From the NCBI RefSeq assembly GCF_000003605.2, contig NW_003108580.1:516635-540112 (forward strand): a stretch of 23,478 bases of DNA. The letters run 5' to 3'. The position numbers were made by a program, and so were the translations under genes. This DNA is from Saccoglossus kowalevskii. Its lineage: Eukaryota; Hemichordata; Enteropneusta; Harrimaniidae. The notes below the pieces were generated by a model. That model was not told where the DNA came from and searched no databases. It was given only the letters and a program-made list of their open reading frames with translations. Positions 21,121 to 23,478 of this stretch are shown in pieces; position 1 is the stretch's first letter; each line of letters starts with the position of its first letter.

Positions 21121-21132
21121 GATGATGATGAT
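21119..21132. repeat. Short (ATG)n tract
   Basis: Four ATG units plus AT directly after the AG tract. Confidence 0.85.
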
Positions 21133-21175
21133 ATTGGATAAAGCATCTGACAAAGACGTGATATTTACCGGAGTC

Positions 21176-21180
21176 AGTAG
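21176..21180. repeat. Target-site duplication, left copy
   Basis: AGTAG immediately before the CA terminus of the 150-bp element. Confidence 0.7.
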
Positions 21181-21330
21181 CATGAGCGGATTTAGAGGGG
21201 GCCGAGGGGGCCGCCACCCCCCTATTTTTAACAACCAACAGGGCTTCGCGCCATCAGCGCTCGCGAACTTGGCCTTCGGCCAACTTATCGCCCCCCCCCC
21301 CCCTATTCCAGAATCCTAGACCCGCCCCTG
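21181..21330. mobile_element. 150-bp hAT-like MITE with 5-bp target duplication
   Basis: A GC-rich island in AT-rich DNA with exact transposon boundaries. The left end reads CATGAGCGGATTTAG and the inverted right end CAGGGGCGGGTCTAG, 11 of 15 identical. The element begins CA and ends TG, and is flanked by the identical 5-bp direct repeat AGTAG (21176-21180 and 21331-21335). Inside are G-rich tracts near the left end, a perfect 6-bp-stem hairpin TTGGCC-TTC-GGCCAA (21269-21283) and a C13 run (21291-21303). CAGGGG-type termini are typical of hAT superfamily elements; the classic hAT duplication is 8 bp, so the class is tentative. It has no coding capacity and must depend on a transposase elsewhere. 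Confidence 0.8.
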
Positions 21331-21335
21331 AGTAG
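21331..21335. repeat. Target-site duplication, right copy
   Basis: AGTAG immediately after the TG terminus of the 150-bp element, identical to the left copy. Confidence 0.7.
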
Positions 21336-23101
21336 AGACACCCGTTTCCATGCTGCAGGTAAACGAGAGCGGGGAAACGTGGTCGCAGCGGTGACTTAGC
21401 TGCAGATGACATAGTTCCACGTTAATTGGCTACAAACGGTTGTAATGAAACCATTCTTCATTTTCATGATATTTGTATTTTCAGGTCTGCCATATTTTTT
21501 TCAAGTGAAAAATATATGAAAACAATAACAAATTGTAGATAGCCACCCCCTATTTTGCATATTCACCTAAATGAGGTCATTATGAGCGTTAGGGATATCA
21601 TTTTAATGCATCTCTTGTGATATATCAAATGAAAGGCATTTAAATGTAGAACATTATTCTGCAATGATATTCCAAAAGTAAAGTTACTGTAGTAATGAAA
21701 AGTAATGTGACGTATCAAATAAAAGAAGTTTTAATGTAAAATTCTGATATAAATTCAGGGTCAGTTAAACGTTTAAAAAAACTTGGATATGTCTATCAAA
21801 TTACTCATACAAACTATCATATTCATGATAATTGATTAAAGATCCAGTGACTCACATTACAGATATGTCACTCACAAATCCACCGCCATGTATGCAATAT
21901 ATTAATCACTATGATTAAAATTAGATTGTCGGCAAAAACGAGCCTGAATGTCCTTTCAATTTTGAATAATTTGTTGACCTAGGACGTACGGAATGTTCAG
22001 TAATTGAAGTTCGCGCAAACTCAGTCGTAACAAGAGTACACAAATCTTCCTATAAATTCAACGAGGGACACAATCGATAGCAACAGTCTATACTGTGTGG
22101 CTATACTACAATTACAACGCCCTCTAGAGCTAGTTCACCGCTAGTTTGATCTATGAAACATACAATCCTATGTGTAAATGAATGTATTGATATGCAGTAC
22201 GGTTACCAGTAGAACCGTGTATGCAGCTAGAAGCTTCAATCTGATTAAAATCCCATGTAGGTATGAAGCTCCATTTTTTTATATGATCCTTTATATAATA
22301 TTTATATGTATTTTTGTTTGAATATGTCGATTTTTTGGTTTTACTTAAAAAAATCAGATTGATAGCAGCTGGTGGTTCGTTGATTGTAATGAGCAAGAAT
22401 TCGATGACCATTATTTCATTAGGAAAACAGTAATATTCCAACTTAACACAAGGTTTGTAAAGTGAACATCGCATTCTCCCAAAACTCAATCGCATACACG
22501 TACACCTAAAGTAGCCAAGGAGATAATGGGTACGCTCATTTGATAACCATGCGTGGTTGTGTGAACAATGGAAACTTGTGTATATTGTGAGGTATATAAT
22601 TATCAGAGAATCAGCTTGTGATATTTAAAGATTCCAACTCGGACAAATTAGAGTGTCCTGTAAACCATTAATGGCCATCAATTTTAATTTCTTACAAAAA
22701 ATGTGAGATCCAGCAAGAAGTTGACCTATTACGCGCACAGTGCTAGACGATATCCAACTTATAACACTAATACAAAAGGTCTATTTTAAGATGGCAATTA
22801 TATTCATAACAGATGACACTGAAATGACCATTCTAATGTTCGTTTTTGTCAAGAATCCACGACAGCTCAGCCATTAGAGGTTCTACCAAGTTTGGTTGAT
22901 ATATTGGGCTTCAAATCCACCCTTGGCAAACATTCCAGACGTTGCACCGAAATAAGCGGCACAGGCTGCAACGGTTTCCTAAGATTGATTCAAGTCTACA
23001 CAAAGGCAAACATATGTTTACACATGATATTCAGTGGGATCTATAACTCGGGTCATAACGGTTGTCTCTCCTTTTTATCTACCTTTGCATATACTATCTG
23101 T
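21336..23101. other. Unique region, no confident gene
   Basis: The first about 100 bases remain relatively GC-rich and include GCTGCAG|GTAAACG, a donor-like word with no clear exon before it. The longest open frame (minus, 22495 to 22151, 114 codons, ATG start) has no recognisable domain and a length that chance could give here. No RNA gene or transposon terminus recognised. Confidence 0.5.
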
Positions 23102-23478
23102 ATCATACTATATACAATGATGGTATATTCATCTATACTATATATAATGATAGTGTATCCATTCATACTATATATAATGATAGTGTATCCACCCATACTA
23201 TATACAATGATAGTATATCCATTATTACTATATACAATGATAGTATATTCATCCATATAGTATACAATGATAGTGTATCCATTCATACTATATATTATGA
23301 TAGTGTATCCATTCATACTATATACAATGGTAGTGTATCCATTCATACTATATACAATGATAGTGTATCCATCCATACTATACACAATGATAGTGTATAC
23401 ATTCATACTATACACAATGATAGTGTATCCATCCATACAATGATAGTGTATCCATTCATACTGTATACAATGATAGTG
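23102..23478. repeat. 30-bp minisatellite, about 13 monomers, open at right edge
   Basis: Monomer of 30 bp containing ATACTATATACAATGATAG followed by TGTATCCATTC. The AATGA word recurs every 30 bp from 23116 to 23416, then after a 7-bp shortened unit at 23439, then at 23469. The array runs off the window. As 30 is a multiple of three, both strands carry repetitive open frames with 10-residue periods (minus, GYTIIVYSMN); these are treated as by-products. Confidence 0.94.

Noticed and set aside
21028-21319. Frames rich in Glu/Arg or Ser/Leu across 21028-21319
   Set aside because: They translate the AG microsatellite and the small GC-rich transposon.
22151-22495. Minus-strand frame of 114 codons
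   Set aside because: ATG start but no domain, no partner exon, and a length that can arise by chance in this much sequence.

Overview
This is AT-rich animal nuclear DNA, most likely from a marine invertebrate; a mollusc is my best guess, but nothing proves it. The evidence for an animal is an ankyrin-repeat exon with a clean GT splice donor, decayed 3' ends of non-LTR retrotransposons of a type common in invertebrates, a small hAT-like element, and very little coding DNA. There is no operon structure, no ribosomal or tRNA gene, and no CRISPR array. Open frames that look long are nearly all by-products of tandem repeats.

The dominant feature is minisatellite DNA. Six unrelated-looking arrays with monomers of 28, 47, 29, 21, 33 and 30 bp occupy about 7.4 kb of 23.5 kb (roughly 31%). 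In order: 28 bp (1-1092, open at the left edge), 47 bp (1686-2960), 29 bp (3139-3756), 21 bp (9931-10834), 33 bp (13034-16166, the largest, about 95 copies), and 30 bp (23102 to the right edge). Several hold strict register for about 1 kb and carry block duplications, the marks of recent unequal exchange or copying.

Between the arrays: a plus-strand retrotransposon C-terminal remnant (about 3800-4072); a long gene-free stretch (4073-7884); a minus-strand, 5'-truncated, frameshifted retrotransposon 3' end with polyadenylation signal and ATT tail (7885-8920); and unassigned sequence to 9930. A possible minus-strand mini-exon encoding a membrane-helix-like segment lies at 11605-11682.

The one confident gene is on the minus strand. 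Its first coding exon (18741 to 18319) encodes 141 residues of ankyrin repeats and ends at a consensus donor, so the gene continues toward lower coordinates and the 33-bp array may lie in its intron. Upstream are two AT-spaced X-box (RFX) motifs and a CACGTG E-box, suggesting a promoter and raising the possibility of a cilium-related gene. Further right are an (AG)n microsatellite and a 150-bp element with terminal inverted repeats and an exact 5-bp target-site duplication (21181-21330).

No multi-gene system is evident. The points most worth attention are the minisatellite architecture (stop-free monomers, E-boxes at exactly two helical turns, a shared GGATTAA core in two arrays), the X-box promoter, and the precisely bounded small transposon.
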